38,449 nucleotides of DNA from Anaerolineales bacterium (GCA_016789025.1 JAEURC010000016.1:1-38449), one strand, 5' to 3'. Shown: positions 17,064 through 24,932, counted from the first letter of the stretch. Notes: generated from the sequence alone by a model not told the origin. Numbers and translations are program-made.

Positions 17064-17612
17064 ATGATTCCTCGAGCAAACCGCGTGTTGACAGTGGCGA
17101 TCACCTGGCTTGTGATCGTGTTTGGTTGTTACTTCTTCAACGTGGCGCGCCCGGGGCTGGGGACGAAATGGGAGCGCCTACCGTCACTACCTGATTCGGC
17201 AACCACCATCGAATTGACCGATTACGGGTTTATCCTTGCCACCACGGAAAGCAGTAAAGTGTATAAGAGAGAGCTGTGGCAGACTACTGAGCCATGGATG
17301 CTTCATGACGAGGCAACCGAGGACCTGAATGCCACACCCTGCCAGGTAGACGATGAGAATCGATTCAGTGTTTCTTCGCTGCCGGGGAAAGTTGTCGCGC
17401 GCTCGAGCAGGAACTGCGTCGCGTCTGCGGAGAATTCGGTTCATGTAGAAGTGGCGCTGCTCGAAAACGGCGAGGTGTGGATGTGGACATATCTGTATGG
17501 CGGAATTGGCGAAGGATTCACGTGGTTGCTTGTGCTTGCGGGAGTCGCCTTGGGGGTGATTCTGTTGGGGGTTGGCGGGGTAATGAAGTTTTGGGAAACA
17601 CAAGAGGTCTGA
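17064..17612 (+). CDS. Hypothetical membrane protein, 182 aa
   Basis: Not recognised. It has one membrane segment at the N-terminus (about 9-27), an extracytoplasmic region of ~115 residues containing two cysteines (in ATPCQV and SRNCVAS) that could form a disulfide, and a second membrane segment near the C-terminus (about 150-172). AGGAGG is present but somewhat far (13 bases) from ATG 17064. A TATAAT at 17017-17022 may be its -10, without a clear -35. It is followed by a membrane-anchored hydrolase gene in the same direction, 51 bases on. Confidence 0.75.
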   Translation: MIPRANRVLTVAITWLVIVFGCYFFNVARPGLGTKWERLPSLPDSATTIELTDYGFILATTESSKVYKRELWQTTEPWMLHDEATEDLNATPCQVDDENRFSVSSLPGKVVARSSRNCVASAENSVHVEVALLENGEVWMWTYLYGGIGEGFTWLLVLAGVALGVILLGVGGVMKFWETQEV

Positions 17613-17663
17613 CCGACAAAAAAATTTTACGATGAATTCACCAAAAACATTGGAGGTGGATTG

Positions 17664-18728
17664 ATGCGACCTGTTTTCTCCCACATACTCCGCCTGCTGG
17701 GTATTCTTCTTTCTCTGCCTCTGCTGGCGTTGATCGTATTCGCATTCAGACTGCCGATCACAAGTTCGGGGGTGTTATATCTGCTCGCAGGCTCGCTGCT
17801 TGTACTTGGATTAATCGCTGTTCCTGTATCGCGCAAACAATCTCTGTTCTTGATTTTCGCCGGTGTGCTCGGATTCCTCTTGATCATCGCCGCCCGATCG
17901 ATTCTCATGGGACAAAACCAGTCATCCGAGATACGCATGGTCACACTGCCGGATGGGAACTCTCCGCGCTGGCTCGGTTCTATCATGGACGAACAAGACG
18001 CCCTCATTTTTGGCGAGGAGTTATTTCATCTGATCGGAGGCGATTCCACCCGCGAGCATGAGGGTCTCGTCCCCGCTTTCGAGGCGGCATACTCCGAGAT
18101 AAGAACTCAAGGCGTGTTCCCATCTCCTATTGTAAGCACGTATCTGAACCTACAACAACCGGACGGCTTCGATGCGGTCGTTATTCAGCCGCAGGAACAG
18201 CCTACCTTTGGAGTGATCTTTCTGCACGGCTTTATGGGAAACGTCACGGCGCAGTGTTGGGAAATTGCGCAAGCCGTAAAAGACATCGGCGGCGTGACCA
18301 TTTGTCCATCCACAGAATGGACAGGTCAATGGTCGAAGCCGCGCGGTCACGAGATACTGAAACGTACCTTTGAGTATCTTAGAAAACAAGGGATCACAAG
18401 ATTCTATCTCGGCGGTTTTTCCAATGGAGGCTTTAGCATAGGGCGATTGACTTCCGAATTGAGCGCTGAAAGCGGACTTGTCGGCTTATTCTTCATTGAC
18501 GGCTTCACGAACGGGACCAGTGTCAGAGGGCTGGGTTTGCCCGTTCTCATGATCGAAGGCGCACAGGATGAACGAGTCCCACCTGCAATGGCGCGTCAAT
18601 TTGCGGCGGAGGTCGGGGATTTGGGAACGTACGTGGAAATAGATAGCGACCATTTTCTGATCATGAAAAAGCCAGAGGAAATTCAAAACATTATCCGTCG
18701 TTGGCTGAACGAACAAATCCTTGATTAG
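17664..18728 (+). CDS. Membrane-anchored alpha/beta hydrolase
   Basis: A 354-residue protein with three hydrophobic segments in the first ~85 residues and an alpha/beta-hydrolase domain in the last ~190. The catalytic triad is visible: nucleophile Ser in GGFSNGG (GxSxG type), Asp in GAQDERVPP, His in IDSDHFLIM. FLHGFMGN would give the oxyanion hole. The substrate is unknown; the domain would be outside or at the membrane face, depending on topology. ATG 17664 is chosen because GGAGG lies seven bases before it; a TTG directly upstream is in frame but worse. Confidence 0.87.
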   Translation: MRPVFSHILRLLGILLSLPLLALIVFAFRLPITSSGVLYLLAGSLLVLGLIAVPVSRKQSLFLIFAGVLGFLLIIAARSILMGQNQSSEIRMVTLPDGNSPRWLGSIMDEQDALIFGEELFHLIGGDSTREHEGLVPAFEAAYSEIRTQGVFPSPIVSTYLNLQQPDGFDAVVIQPQEQPTFGVIFLHGFMGNVTAQCWEIAQAVKDIGGVTICPSTEWTGQWSKPRGHEILKRTFEYLRKQGITRFYLGGFSNGGFSIGRLTSELSAESGLVGLFFIDGFTNGTSVRGLGLPVLMIEGAQDERVPPAMARQFAAEVGDLGTYVEIDSDHFLIMKKPEEIQNIIRRWLNEQILD

Positions 18729-18781
18729 CGCGCGAGATTCATGCGCTCCGCCCCTCTCAATAAGAGCAAAGAGTCAGAAAA

Positions 18782-18805
18782 AAACCGTCACCCCACGGTT
18801 GAAAA
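18782..18805 (-). terminator. Small hairpin with T-run on the minus strand
   Basis: Minus-strand reading gives AACCGT, loop GGGGTG, ACGGTT followed by TTTTT. All neighbouring genes are on the plus strand, so it would stop antisense transcription. Its 6-bp stem is weak. Confidence 0.35.
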
Positions 18806-18897
18806 AAAGATTCTTTTCGAGTATTCTTGAGGCATCGCCGCTCGGGAATCGCCCAAACGATTCCATCCGCGGTTGAGCCAACCAAGGAGAAGATGCA

Positions 18898-19641
18898 ATG
18901 ACGAAGAGAATTGTTCAAATCGCGCTGGTTTTCATGCTCCTGATCGCGTCCTTCGCTTCGGCGGGCGGGGCACGGGCGTGGGCGCAATGCCCCGCTTACC
19001 TCACGGTTCAATGGGGCGACACACTCGGCGGCATCGCGCTGATGTGCGATACCACCGTGGACGCCATCCGCGCCGCCAACCCCGGGCTGGGATGGTGGCT
19101 CTACGCGGGACAGACGCTCTACATCCCAACTGGATATTCCCAACCGCCCGTTTCACAACCGACGTATGGCGGCACCTACACCGTCCAATGGGGCGACACC
19201 ATCGGCATTATCTCCCAAAAGACCGGGGCGAGCGTTGCCGCGTTGTTGGCGGTGAACCCGCAGATCACGAATCCGAGTCTCATTTACGCGGGACAGGTCA
19301 TCTATCTGCCCGTCGGCGCGGGAACGCCCCCGCCGAATTACCCTCCGCCGCCTCCGCCATCCTCCCCAACCCAGCCTCCCACTACAGATTACTTCAAGCT
19401 CGTGAAGATCACTTACAAAGACGGGTTGTACATCCGCAACGCGCCGGGCGGGACGAAGATCCTTTCCTCTGCTATGCCGAACACCTACTGGTACGTCAAC
19501 ACCGGCAAAATTCAGCGCTTCTCAGACGGCTCGGTGTGGATCGAGGTGAAACTCGGCGAACAGATTGATGGCTGTTGGACCGGCTGGATGCTGGTGAAAG
19601 ATTTCCTCGGCAAATATTTCACCTCGCCGAGAATTGAGTGA
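18898..19641 (+). CDS. Secreted LysM protein with SH3-like C-terminus
   Basis: A 247-residue secreted protein. A signal peptide (basic MTKR, hydrophobic VFMLLIASFASAGGARA) is probably cut after AWA. Two LysM domains follow (about 34-80, LTVQWGDTLGGIALMC...YAGQTLYIP; about 93-138, YTVQWGDTIGIISQKTG...YAGQVIYLP), then a Pro-rich linker (about 140-160) and a C-terminal SH3-type domain (DGLYIRNAPGGTKI...WIEVKL). LysM binds peptidoglycan-type glycans, so it likely sits in the cell envelope. No catalytic domain is present. AAGGAGA lies before the ATG. Confidence 0.9.
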   Translation: MTKRIVQIALVFMLLIASFASAGGARAWAQCPAYLTVQWGDTLGGIALMCDTTVDAIRAANPGLGWWLYAGQTLYIPTGYSQPPVSQPTYGGTYTVQWGDTIGIISQKTGASVAALLAVNPQITNPSLIYAGQVIYLPVGAGTPPPNYPPPPPPSSPTQPPTTDYFKLVKITYKDGLYIRNAPGGTKILSSAMPNTYWYVNTGKIQRFSDGSVWIEVKLGEQIDGCWTGWMLVKDFLGKYFTSPRIE

Positions 19642-19667
19642 CGATTTCAGGTTATAGATGAAAAATC

Positions 19668-19699
19668 AGATTGCCCCGATTGTATAATCGGGGCAATCT
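19668..19699. promoter_or_regulatory. 14-bp perfect hairpin carrying TATAAT in its loop
   Basis: AGATTGCCCCGATT and its exact reverse complement are separated by GTAT. The centre reads TATAAT (19683-19688). It sits 16 bases before the ATG of the next gene. It could be a terminator for the LysM gene (only TT follows), a promoter -10 held in a cruciform, or an operator. Confidence 0.55.
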
Positions 19700-19715
19700 T
19701 GCTAAAGGAGGCACA

Positions 19716-20198
19716 ATGGCTAAAAAACGATACGTCATTTTTTCATTAATCCTCATTTTGCTGCTGACAGTTGCCTGTTCCGCACAAAACGAGCGAGGCA
19801 AAAATTGGGTCATTTTTTCAGAAGCTCAAGCAAAGGAGTTGGGAATCGCGGATTGGTTCGCGGCAAACGGCGAAACCACAGGGTATTGGACACCCGCCGA
19901 AGAAAATGTCCTTGCGATTGAAAACGGAGTCACCGCATTTTTGCAGGCAAACTCCGATCAGTTCCGTTCACAGGGAGCTCCCGTTGGGGAAAAGCTGGAT
20001 GACTATAACCGCCAATATCTAGGGATCACTCTGGGCGAGCGGAGGATCGTCTACGCCAATTTCTTTTGCGCCAGTTTTGGAACCGACTGGCAAACAGAGT
20101 TTGTCATCGTGATGGATGGCGGCGCATGCTTCTTCCAATTCATGTATGACGCCGACTCGGGCGAATTTTTCAACCTGCAAGTCAATGGGGACGCTTAG
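19716..20198 (+). CDS. Small lipoprotein, 160 aa
   Basis: The family is not recognised. MAKKRYVIFSLILILLLTVACS is a clear lipoprotein signal peptide with lipobox LTVAC, so lipidated Cys21 anchors it to the outer face of the membrane. The rest (~140 residues) is soluble; two cysteines (FFCASFG and GGACFFQF) may pair. The start ATG 19716 is supported by AAAGGAGG eight bases before it; a longer frame beginning in the hairpin upstream is not believed. Confidence 0.82.
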   Translation: MAKKRYVIFSLILILLLTVACSAQNERGKNWVIFSEAQAKELGIADWFAANGETTGYWTPAEENVLAIENGVTAFLQANSDQFRSQGAPVGEKLDDYNRQYLGITLGERRIVYANFFCASFGTDWQTEFVIVMDGGACFFQFMYDADSGEFFNLQVNGDA

Positions 20199-20265
20199 CT
20201 TCAGAATTTCTTTAATTTTTCAAGACGACCAAAAGATATAATCAGCAGATCACGAAAACAGGTTC

Positions 20266-20314
20266 TTGACGCAGTTGCACTGCGTCAAGGCAGGCGACAG
20301 TTGCACTGTCGCCT
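20266..20314. repeat. Two tandem hairpins with the same loop
   Basis: TTGACGCAGT-TGC-ACTGCGTCAA (20266-20288) is followed after three bases by AGGCGACAGT-TGC-ACTGTCGCCT (20292-20314). Both stems are perfect 10-mers around the same CAGTTGCACTG centre. Outer bases ACAGGTTC near 20258 and ACCTGTT near 20338 add weaker symmetry. The element lies between the small lipoprotein and pepF. Confidence 0.85.
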
Positions 20315-20367
20315 GAACTTTCGTGAAGTACCGATAGACCTGTTCACAATAACAAAGGAGACCTCTC

Positions 20368-22176
20368 ATGCCCACCCCACAACCTCGCGCAAAAGTAAAG
20401 AAGAATCAAACATGGAACGCCGAAAGCGTGTTTGCATCACCGAGTCAATTCGATGCTGAAGTGAAAAATATTCTCGACGCGTTGCCTTCGATCCAGAAAT
20501 ATAAAGGACATCTCGGCGATAGCGTGGATACGTTCCTCGAGGCGATGAGCGCCATGGACGCGCTCGAACAGCGCTCGATGAAAGTCCGCGTGTATGCGAC
20601 GATGTCGAGTTCGGTGGACGCAAACGACGAGGAAGGCGCGGCGATGAACGGGAAGGCGATGTCCGCGTTGGCTCAGGTGGGCGCGGCGATGTCCTACGTG
20701 GAACCAGAACTCCTGTCGGTTGGCGAAGCGAAGTTGCGTCAGTGGATCCAATCCGATGCGCGGATGAAAGTCTACGAGCATTTTGTCAACGACTTATTCC
20801 GCAAGCAGGCGCACGTCCGCAGCGCTGAAGTGGAGGAGTTGATGGGCATGTTGCGCGATCCATTCGGCACGGTGCGCAACACCGCGAGTCTGTTGGCGAA
20901 CGCCGATTTCAAATTCAAGCCCGCGAAAAACAGCAAGGGCAAAAAAGTGGAGTTGACCCAAAGCGCTTTCGACGCGATCCTCAATACGTCGGATCGCAAG
21001 GCGCGTCAGACGGCGTGGGAAAATTACAACGATAAATATCTCGAAGCCAAAAACACGCTGGCGAGCAATCTCACCGCTTCGATCAAAGCCAACGTGTTCA
21101 ACATGAAGGCGCGCAAATTCAACTCCACGCTCGAGGCTACGCTTTTCAATGGCAACGTGCCTGTCGAGATGTTCCATAACCTGCTGAACATCTTCAAAAA
21201 GAATCTTCCGCTCTGGCACAAGTATTGGAAAATTCGACGCAAAGCATTGGGCGTGAAGACGTTGAATCCGTATGACGTTTGGGCGCCGCTCACGACGAAG
21301 ACTCACAAAGTCCCGTTTGAAAAAGCAGTGGATTGGATCTGCGAAGGACTCGCGCCTATGGGAGAGGAATACGTCCGCGTCATGCGACGGGGATGCCTGC
21401 ATGACCGCTGGGTAGATTGGTCGCCCAACGCGGGCAAACGACAAGGCGCGTTCTCGACGCGCGTGCCAAGCGACACGCATCCGTTCATTATGATGAGTTA
21501 CACCGACGATGTGGGAAGTATGAGCACGCTCGCGCACGAACTCGGTCACTCGATGCACGCGTATTACGCCAGCCGCGCCCAACCAATGATTTATTACACC
21601 TATCCTTCGATCATTTCGGAAACCGCCTCGAACTTCAATCAGGCGATGACTCGCGCGCATCTGCTCAAGACGAATCAAAACAAATATTTCCAAACGGCTT
21701 TGCTCGAAGAAGCAATGGATAACTTCCACCGCTATTTCTTCATCATGCCCACGCTCGCTCGCTTCGAACTCGAAACGCATCAACGCGTGGAACAAGGTCA
21801 GCCGCTCACCGCCGATGCGATGATCGAACTGATGGCGGACTTGTTCAGCGAAGGCTTCGGCGGCGAAATGAATCTGGACCGTCAGCGCGTGGGCATCACA
21901 TGGGGCACGTTCACCACGCATCTTTACATTGACTTCTACTCGTTCCAATACGCCATCGGCATCTCCGCCGCGAACGCCATCGCCAAGCGGATTCTCGACG
22001 GAGTCCCGAACGCCGCGCAGGATCACATCAACTTTCTCAAGGCAGGCTCATCGGTTTCCCCAATGGATGTGTACCGCATCGCTGGGATTGACATGACAAC
22101 AACACAACCCATCGAAGACGCGTTCTCCGTGCTGGAGGAATATGTGGATCGGTTGGGAGTTTTGACGAGCAAGTAA
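20368..22176 (+). CDS. pepF: Oligoendopeptidase F (M3 family)
   Basis: A cytosolic zinc metallopeptidase that degrades short peptides. At 602 residues it has the normal length of the PepF/M3B family. The zinc site is complete: HELGH at about residues 390-394 (in STLAHELGHSMHAYY) and the downstream Glu in SIISETASNF. The family C-terminal block with YQYAIGISAA (here YSFQYAIGIS) is present. AAAGGAGA precedes ATG 20368. The gene ends at a strong intrinsic terminator, so it closes this plus-strand block. Confidence 0.96.
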   Translation: MPTPQPRAKVKKNQTWNAESVFASPSQFDAEVKNILDALPSIQKYKGHLGDSVDTFLEAMSAMDALEQRSMKVRVYATMSSSVDANDEEGAAMNGKAMSALAQVGAAMSYVEPELLSVGEAKLRQWIQSDARMKVYEHFVNDLFRKQAHVRSAEVEELMGMLRDPFGTVRNTASLLANADFKFKPAKNSKGKKVELTQSAFDAILNTSDRKARQTAWENYNDKYLEAKNTLASNLTASIKANVFNMKARKFNSTLEATLFNGNVPVEMFHNLLNIFKKNLPLWHKYWKIRRKALGVKTLNPYDVWAPLTTKTHKVPFEKAVDWICEGLAPMGEEYVRVMRRGCLHDRWVDWSPNAGKRQGAFSTRVPSDTHPFIMMSYTDDVGSMSTLAHELGHSMHAYYASRAQPMIYYTYPSIISETASNFNQAMTRAHLLKTNQNKYFQTALLEEAMDNFHRYFFIMPTLARFELETHQRVEQGQPLTADAMIELMADLFSEGFGGEMNLDRQRVGITWGTFTTHLYIDFYSFQYAIGISAANAIAKRILDGVPNAAQDHINFLKAGSSVSPMDVYRIAGIDMTTTQPIEDAFSVLEEYVDRLGVLTSK

Positions 22177-22184
22177 ACGATTAG

Positions 22185-22217
22185 ACTTCCGAAGTTTTGA
22201 AAACTTCGGAAGTTTTT
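22185..22217 (+). terminator. Intrinsic terminator after pepF
   Basis: ACTTCCGAAGTTTT and AAAACTTCGGAAGT form a perfect 14-bp stem closed by GA, followed by TTTTT. It ends six bases before the -35 of the next promoter and so separates pepF from the metal island. Confidence 0.92.
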
Positions 22218-22222
22218 CCACC

Positions 22223-22274
22223 TTGACACATAGACAAACTTCGATATAATATCTAATAGAAGATTGTCTATGTG
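22223..22274 (+). promoter_or_regulatory. Promoter P1 of the permease operon with ArsR-type operator
   Basis: TTGACA (22223-22228), 16-base spacer, TATAAT (22245-22250): a strong housekeeping promoter. CACATAGACAA (22227-22237) overlaps the -35 and spacer and is mirrored exactly by TTGTCTATGTG (22264-22274) downstream of the -10. A repressor bound to both arms would cover the promoter. The ATAGACA word recurs at 22511 and at the repressor's own promoter (24530). Confidence 0.85.
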
Positions 22275-22343
22275 AGATCGGGCAAGCAATCATTTCAGCC
22301 CTTCACTGGACAAATTTCGCAAACTTATCGGAAAGGAGAAACC

Positions 22344-22442
22344 ATGGAAAAAGGCTTACTATTTCTCTTCACTCGCGGCGTATCCCTTTGCGGACATTGC
22401 AAATGCAGGCGCAAACGCGAAGATCAGCGCGCTGCGGATTAA
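22344..22442 (+). CDS. 32-residue Cys-containing leader ORF
   Basis: A short ORF of 32 codons behind an excellent ribosome binding site (GGAAAGGAGAAACC, spacing about six) and under promoter P1. The N-terminal half is hydrophobic (GLLFLF), the middle has C-G-H-C-K-C, and the end is basic (CRRKREDQR). The CxxCxC cluster suggests soft-metal binding. It ends 24 bases before an intrinsic terminator that sits in front of the permease gene, which is the layout of an attenuating leader peptide. It may also be a free metal-binding micropeptide. Not recognised as a described family. Nothing but the ribosome binding site and context supports translation. Confidence 0.6.
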   Translation: MEKGLLFLFTRGVSLCGHCKCRRKREDQRAAD

Positions 22443-22465
22443 CCTCGATCGCATCGCAAACGCCC

Positions 22466-22500
22466 AAAAAATATGCCGCCTTTTCGTCGGTATATTTTTT
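22466..22500 (+). terminator. Intrinsic terminator between leader ORF and permease
   Basis: AAAAAATATGCCG pairs with CGGTATATTTTTT (one G-T pair) around a 9-base loop, ending in six T. It lies inside the transcript from P1, before the permease start, so read-through must be controlled or partial. Confidence 0.75.
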
Positions 22501-22510
22501 ACCCTATCAC

Positions 22511-22526
22511 ATAGACACTTATCTAT
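22511..22526 (+). promoter_or_regulatory. Second operator copy before the permease
   Basis: ATAGACACTTATCTAT closely matches ATAGACATCTATCTAT in the arsR-like promoter (24530-24545), with the same ATAA after it. A -10-like TATATA overlaps its end, but no -35 is present and the ribosome binding site (AAGGAG, 22530-22535) follows at once. It could be an auxiliary operator or a nearly leaderless promoter. Confidence 0.6.
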
Positions 22527-22541
22527 ATAAAGGAGCTTTTT

Positions 22542-23474
22542 ATGAACCTGCTCGAAACATTTCAGTTCGCCCTCGGCAAAGCCGCAGAGACCTTTTCCGG
22601 TCTTTGGCCAATTCTTTTACTCAGCATTGTCATTAGCGTGGCGCTCAAACTCTACGTGGATCAGGACCGTGTGGCTGCCTTCCTGAAACGAAACCAACGC
22701 AACAGCGTTGCCATGTCCACAACGCTCGCGGTAGCCACGCCGTTTTGTTCGTGCGGCACCACTGCCGTCGTCCTCGGCATGATGGCTTCCACCGTTCCAT
22801 GGGCGCCAATTGTGGCATTCCTCGTCGCATCTCCGCTCACCTCACCTCAGCAAATGGTTTACAGCGCAGGGTTGTTTGGCTGGCCCTTTGCCGTAACCTT
22901 CATGGCATCATCCATCATTCTGGGATTGGTTGGCGGGGCATTGGCGGGATTCGCCGACTCGCGCGGTTGGCTGAAAGACCAAGCCCGCCTCCGCCCTCAA
23001 CGTGAAAATGCCCTGCCAAACCTCGAACCGCTTCCCCGCCCCGGCAAGCCGAAGGTCACAACCGCGATGGCTTTGCGCGAATTTTTCGATCTATCCTGGA
23101 AATTAGTATTGATGTTCTTCGGTTTCTCCTTCATCGGTTATTTTCTGAATGGGTTGATTCCCCAGGAGTGGATCCATGATCTATTTGGTTCTGGCAGGAT
23201 TTTAAGCGTTCCGCTTGCCGCGCTACTCGGGATTCCGTTCTACCTCAATACAGAGGCGTCCATGCCGCTCGTTCGCGCCTTCATGGATTCGGGCATGAGC
23301 GCGGGGTCTGCGCTGGCATTCCTCATCACCGGCGCAGGCACATCGATCGGCGCATTGACCGGCGCGCTTGCCATTGCCCGCTGGCGCGTGATCGCCATCG
23401 TGCTCGGGACGTTGATTGCCGGCGCGGTCGTTTTTGGTATGGCATACGACATGCTCATTCCTTTCATGCTGTAG
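22542..23474 (+). CDS. ArsP/DUF318-family permease
   Basis: A 310-residue membrane permease of the ArsP_1 (DUF318) family, with about eight membrane segments in two halves. The family hallmark TPFCSCGTT (Cys69, Cys71) is present in the first half, and the matching GIPFYLNTEASMPL and FLITGAGTSIGAL blocks in the second. Family members export trivalent organoarsenicals, or Zn/Cu/Cd in related branches; which substrate applies here cannot be read from sequence. Regulation by the ArsR-type protein encoded 1.1 kb downstream is strongly suggested by the shared operators. AAGGAG precedes the ATG. The next gene starts nine bases after the stop, so the two are likely co-translated. Confidence 0.9.
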   Translation: MNLLETFQFALGKAAETFSGLWPILLLSIVISVALKLYVDQDRVAAFLKRNQRNSVAMSTTLAVATPFCSCGTTAVVLGMMASTVPWAPIVAFLVASPLTSPQQMVYSAGLFGWPFAVTFMASSIILGLVGGALAGFADSRGWLKDQARLRPQRENALPNLEPLPRPGKPKVTTAMALREFFDLSWKLVLMFFGFSFIGYFLNGLIPQEWIHDLFGSGRILSVPLAALLGIPFYLNTEASMPLVRAFMDSGMSAGSALAFLITGAGTSIGALTGALAIARWRVIAIVLGTLIAGAVVFGMAYDMLIPFML

Positions 23475-23483
23475 AGGTTGTCA

Positions 23484-24239
23484 ATGCAAACCATGGATGT
23501 GAAACGCGCAGCCATCGTTGGCGCTTCGAGCGGCATCGGCGCGGAGCTGGCGCTCAAACTCGCCCGTGAGGGGTACCAACTCGTTTTGCTAGCGAGGCGC
23601 GAGCGGAAACTCGAGGCTCTTTGCCGCAGGATCAACTCCGAGGTAGGGGAAGAAAGCGCCCGCTTCATCGTACACGATGTGACAGATTTCGACTCCATCC
23701 CGACACGCTTTCAACAGGTCGTCGAACTTCTCGGCGGCTTGGACTTGATCGTCTTCAATTCGGGTTTGTTGATTCCAGTCGGAAAACACGAGTTCGATTT
23801 TTCGAAAGATAGGGCAATCATGCAGACCAACATTCTTGGGGCAATGGCATGGCTCAATCTGGCTGCCATCTATTTTCAATCGCAAGGTAGTGGGCAAATC
23901 GTGGGCATCAGTTCAGTGGGCGGCGAGCGCGGACGGACCGGCGCGCCTGCTTATAACGCATCGAAAGCCGCGCTGAACACATATCTCGAATCGCTCCGGA
24001 ATCGCCTATCAAAACATGGCGTGCGCGTCCTGACAGTAAAGCCGGGCTTTATTTCAACCGATATGATCCAACATGCCAGCGTTGGTTTCTGGATCGCACT
24101 GGTGGATACCGCCGTATCGGATATTTGGCGGGGAATCCGTCAACGCAAGCAGGAAGTATATACGCCCGGTCGCTGGAGGTGGGTCGCATGGCTTTTGCGC
24201 CATGCGCCCTCAGCCTTGATGAGGCGGCTGGCGGTTTAG
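23484..24239 (+). CDS. Short-chain dehydrogenase in the permease operon
   Basis: A 251-residue classical SDR: GASSGIGAEL glycine motif at about residue 12, the NNAG position reads FNSG, the catalytic Ser is in GISSVGGERG, and YNASK gives YxxxK. PGFIST follows. GAGG six bases before ATG 23484 supports that start; a TTG two codons earlier is less likely. It lies nine bases after the permease gene, so it is expected to be co-regulated. An SDR is not a usual partner of ArsP permeases, and its substrate is unknown. The end of the protein is basic and aromatic (RWRWVAWLLRHAPSALMRRL), suggesting membrane contact. No terminator is seen before the mobile-like element at 24280. Confidence 0.87.
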   Translation: MQTMDVKRAAIVGASSGIGAELALKLAREGYQLVLLARRERKLEALCRRINSEVGEESARFIVHDVTDFDSIPTRFQQVVELLGGLDLIVFNSGLLIPVGKHEFDFSKDRAIMQTNILGAMAWLNLAAIYFQSQGSGQIVGISSVGGERGRTGAPAYNASKAALNTYLESLRNRLSKHGVRVLTVKPGFISTDMIQHASVGFWIALVDTAVSDIWRGIRQRKQEVYTPGRWRWVAWLLRHAPSALMRRLAV

Positions 24240-24279
24240 CCCGCAGAAGACATTGTTGCAAACAGGTGAATTTGATTAA

Positions 24280-24402
24280 CTCACCTTACGCACTTTGATG
24301 GTTTCAAGCCCGAAGGCATGTCACCCTGAGCGTCAGCGAAGGGTCTCTACAACAGCGACAGAGATTCTTCGCTTCGCTCAGAATGACATTGCGTAAGGTG
24401 AG
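24280..24402. mobile_element. MITE-like element with terminal inverted repeats and a 7-bp duplication
   Basis: The ends CTCACCTTACGCA (24280-24292) and TGCGTAAGGTGAG (24390-24402) are exact inverted repeats. Directly outside, TGATTAA occurs at 24273-24279 and again at 24403-24409, as expected of a target-site duplication. No ORF inside. The centre (24319-24388) is copy 2 of the TGTCA...TGACA palindromic repeat. Confidence 0.7.
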
Positions 24403-24522
24403 TGATTAATCGTTGCTGGTGGACTACTGTGATCGCCGTACCCGCGCTGGAAAGCAAGATTGCCTGTCAGAAAACCCCGTATGGAGAACGACTGCGCCCT
24501 CCAGGCGAGACAAATCCGCCCC

Positions 24523-24550
24523 TTGACAAATAGACATCTATCTATATAAT
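24523..24550 (+). promoter_or_regulatory. Promoter of the arsR-like gene with overlapping operator
   Basis: TTGACA (24523-24528), 16-base spacer, TATAAT (24545-24550), the same geometry and flanking CC as promoter P1. The spacer holds ATAGACATCTATCTAT (24530-24545). The expected start of transcription is only ~14 bases before the ATG. Autoregulation is the natural reading. Confidence 0.85.
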
Positions 24551-24570
24551 AATCATGAAATTTCGCCGCT

Positions 24571-24879
24571 ATGAAAACCAACCCTGTTCTATTTGCCAAA
24601 GCCATTGCAGATGAAACGCGCCAGAAGATCATGACCGCGTGTTGTTGTTGCGAACTCTCCGTCAACGAGATCGTCGAGAAGGTCGGCTTCTCACAACCCA
24701 CCATCTCGCATCATCTCGCCATCCTGCGGGACGCGGGCTTGGTAAGCATCCGCGAGGATGGGAAGCAAACGTTCTACTCGTTGAATCAGGATCAGGTCGC
24801 GTATTGTTGCGGGCAGTTGATGGTCAAGTTCGCGCCAGAGGAAAAAGCAACGCAGATCGTTTTGAAAACTTTATCATAG
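24571..24879 (+). CDS. ArsR/SmtB-family metal-responsive repressor
   Basis: A 102-residue winged-helix repressor of the ArsR/SmtB family. The DNA-recognition helix is clear (GFSQPTISHHLAILRDAGLV) with the wing at REDGKQTFYSL. In place of the ELCVC metal motif at the helix alpha-3 edge it has four consecutive cysteines (Cys24-27, before ELSVNEIV), and two more in YCCGQ (Cys79-80). Thiolate-rich sites of this kind bind soft metals or metalloids such as As(III), Cd(II) or Pb(II); the metal is not determined. There is no clear ribosome binding site and a very short leader. The gene has its own promoter and operator, and is followed by a hairpin and the Cys-rich micropeptide. Confidence 0.9.
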   Translation: MKTNPVLFAKAIADETRQKIMTACCCCELSVNEIVEKVGFSQPTISHHLAILRDAGLVSIREDGKQTFYSLNQDQVAYCCGQLMVKFAPEEKATQIVLKTLS

Positions 24880-24883
24880 GAGT

Positions 24884-24907
24884 CTTTTCGCCGAGGACGG
24901 CGAAAAG
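24884..24907. terminator. Hairpin right after the arsR-like stop
   Basis: CTTTTCGCCG-AGGA-CGGCGAAAAG is a perfect 10-bp stem with a tetraloop starting five bases after the stop codon. A T7 run follows only 12 bases later, so it may be a partial terminator or an RNA-stabilising end that lets some transcripts read into the micropeptide gene. Confidence 0.55.
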
Positions 24908-24932
24908 AGCGAAACAAAATTTTTTTGCGAAA

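Noticed and set aside
20794..22026. A 410-codon ORF on the minus strand inside pepF
   Set aside because: It is fully antisense to the well-supported peptidase gene and has the composition of a codon-bias shadow.
22223..24879. A classical arsenic operon (arsRBC/acr3/arsM)
   Set aside because: No arsenate reductase, Acr3/ArsB or methyltransferase is found; only the ArsP-type permease and ArsR-type regulator occur, so the substrate is left open.
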